From an uncultured Lachnospiraceae bacterium (lineage in GTDB: Bacteria > Bacillota > Clostridia > Lachnospirales > Lachnospiraceae), in the NCBI GenBank assembly GCA_902784025.1, contig CACZTF010000069.1, forward strand, positions 1 through 7,208: DNA of 7,208 nucleotides, given 5' to 3'. Shown piece after piece: positions 6,386 through 7,208 of this stretch (its first letter is position 1; each line of letters starts with the position of its first letter). The notes under the pieces were generated by a model. The model was not told where the DNA came from. It was given only the letters and a program-made list of their open reading frames with translations, and made no database searches. A program made the position numbers and the translations under genes.

Positions 6386-6402
6386 ATATAAAGGGACTGG
6401 GT

Positions 6403-7208
6403 ATGAAAGATTACTTACAGGTTGCGGGGGAGTTGCCGGATGTGGCGGCTGCCCGGGAATATTTTGAAAAAGCAGGTGAGTCCGGCGGCTGTGTTTATAT
6501 CACAGGCTGTATAGAGTCCCAGAGGGCCCATGTGGCGGAGGAGCTGAGGCGGCCGGAGGGCGTGCATATTTTCATAACAGATGATGAGCGACGATTGCCT
6601 GCACTGGCGGGGGATTGCTCATTTTTTGGTGCCCGGACTTATGTTTATCCGGTGAAGGATATTATATTTTACAGCGCGGATATGCACGGGCGGCAGATCA
6701 GCAGCAGGCGGCTTGCATGCATAAATAAGATCATCGAGGCAAGGAACGGTGATGTTTCGGGAGTGACCATCGTTACCACCATCGGGGCGCTGACGGATTT
6801 TCTGATACCTTTGGAAAAGTATGAGGAGAGGACTTTTTTCATAAACAAAGGGGATGAGCTTGATCTTGATAAACTGAAGTCTGACCTGATAAATGCAGGG
6901 TACGAGCGCAAGGATATGGTACGCGCCCCCGGAGAATGGTCCATGCGAGGGGACATACTGGACATATACACAGTTACCGAAGAAAATCCCGTGAGAATAG
7001 AGCTTTGGGGGGACACGGTGGATACATTAAGGGAATTTGATGTCTCCAGCCAGCGAAGCATCCTGAACAGGGATGGGCTTAAGGTCTTTCCCGCCGTCGA
7101 GGAGCTTTTTACCGAAAAGGAGATCGAAGAAGGATCAAAAACGGTTCAGTCGGACTATAAAAAGCGGCTGGAGGAACTTGGGGACTCAGGTACGAACAAG
7201 TCAAAAGA
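6403..7208 (+). CDS. mfd: Transcription-repair coupling factor Mfd, N-terminal part (cut at right edge)
   Basis: Mfd is a DNA translocase that pushes stalled RNA polymerase off damaged template and recruits UvrA. The window holds about 268 of some 1,150 residues. The start has AAGGG seven bases upstream and the frame stays open to the end. The visible part is the UvrB-like N-terminal module: a degenerate P-loop-like stretch VYITGCIESQRAHVAEEL (31-48), YPVKDIIFYSADMHGRQISSRRL (82-104), VTTIGAL (124-130), YERKDMVRAPGEWSMRGDILDIY (167-189) and ENPVRIELWGDTVDTLREFDVSSQRS (194-219). These blocks mirror UvrB but lack its working ATPase motif, as in other Mfd proteins. UvrB itself is unlikely because the N-terminus has no intact Walker A. 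The polymerase-interacting and RecG-like translocase domains lie beyond the edge. Confidence 0.96.
   Translation, partial: MKDYLQVAGELPDVAAAREYFEKAGESGGCVYITGCIESQRAHVAEELRRPEGVHIFITDDERRLPALAGDCSFFGARTYVYPVKDIIFYSADMHGRQISSRRLACINKIIEARNGDVSGVTIVTTIGALTDFLIPLEKYEERTFFINKGDELDLDKLKSDLINAGYERKDMVRAPGEWSMRGDILDIYTVTEENPVRIELWGDTVDTLREFDVSSQRSILNRDGLKVFPAVEELFTEKEIEEGSKTVQSDYKKRLEELGDSGTNKSK

Noticed and set aside
6361..6392. A promoter for mfd using AGGACA and TATATA or TATAAA
   Set aside because: The start point would fall near 6397, at or past the AAGGG ribosome-binding site, so the transcript would lack it. The hexamers are also poor.

Overview
The window reads as a Clostridia chromosome, most likely Lachnospiraceae. 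The inference rests on three things. There is a run of one-strand Firmicutes housekeeping genes (hprK, murB, whiA, pth, mfd). There is an aconitase-superfamily 'hydratase' of the type I associate with that family. There is also a membrane-anchored protein that I recognise from memory as DUF5711-like. The base composition looks moderate, but I did not compute it. Genus and species cannot be told from this sequence.

Layout, all on the + strand: the C-terminal part of an aconitase-like hydratase (1-1497, cut at the left edge); a single-pass membrane protein with a predicted extracytoplasmic beta-propeller (1560-2759); HPr kinase/phosphorylase (2825-3766); MurB (3817-4737); WhiA (4755-5654); peptidyl-tRNA hydrolase (5769-6326); and the N-terminal part of the Mfd transcription-repair coupling factor (6403 to the right edge). 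The gaps are 62, 65, 50, 17, 114 and 76 nt. None contains a convincing intrinsic terminator, so long co-transcripts are possible. There is no gene-free stretch over 300 bases. I saw no tRNA, rRNA, CRISPR array, transposase or phage gene.

Functionally, hprK-murB-whiA joins carbon catabolite control, the second committed step of peptidoglycan precursor synthesis and a DNA-binding cell-cycle/division regulator. pth-mfd is the common Firmicutes pairing of translation recycling with transcription-coupled repair. The hydratase probably supplies isocitrate for glutamate synthesis.

I did not find a clearly new biological system. The parts most worth a second look are small. RapZ is absent between murB and whiA, and the junction there carries a 16-bp tandem duplication that supplies the whiA ribosome-binding region. 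A GACAG(A/G)GAACCGT motif occurs in both gaps flanking pth. The gaps before the membrane protein and before mfd share a hairpin ending in TGTCTTATA. The propeller protein sits directly upstream of hprK and has no known role.
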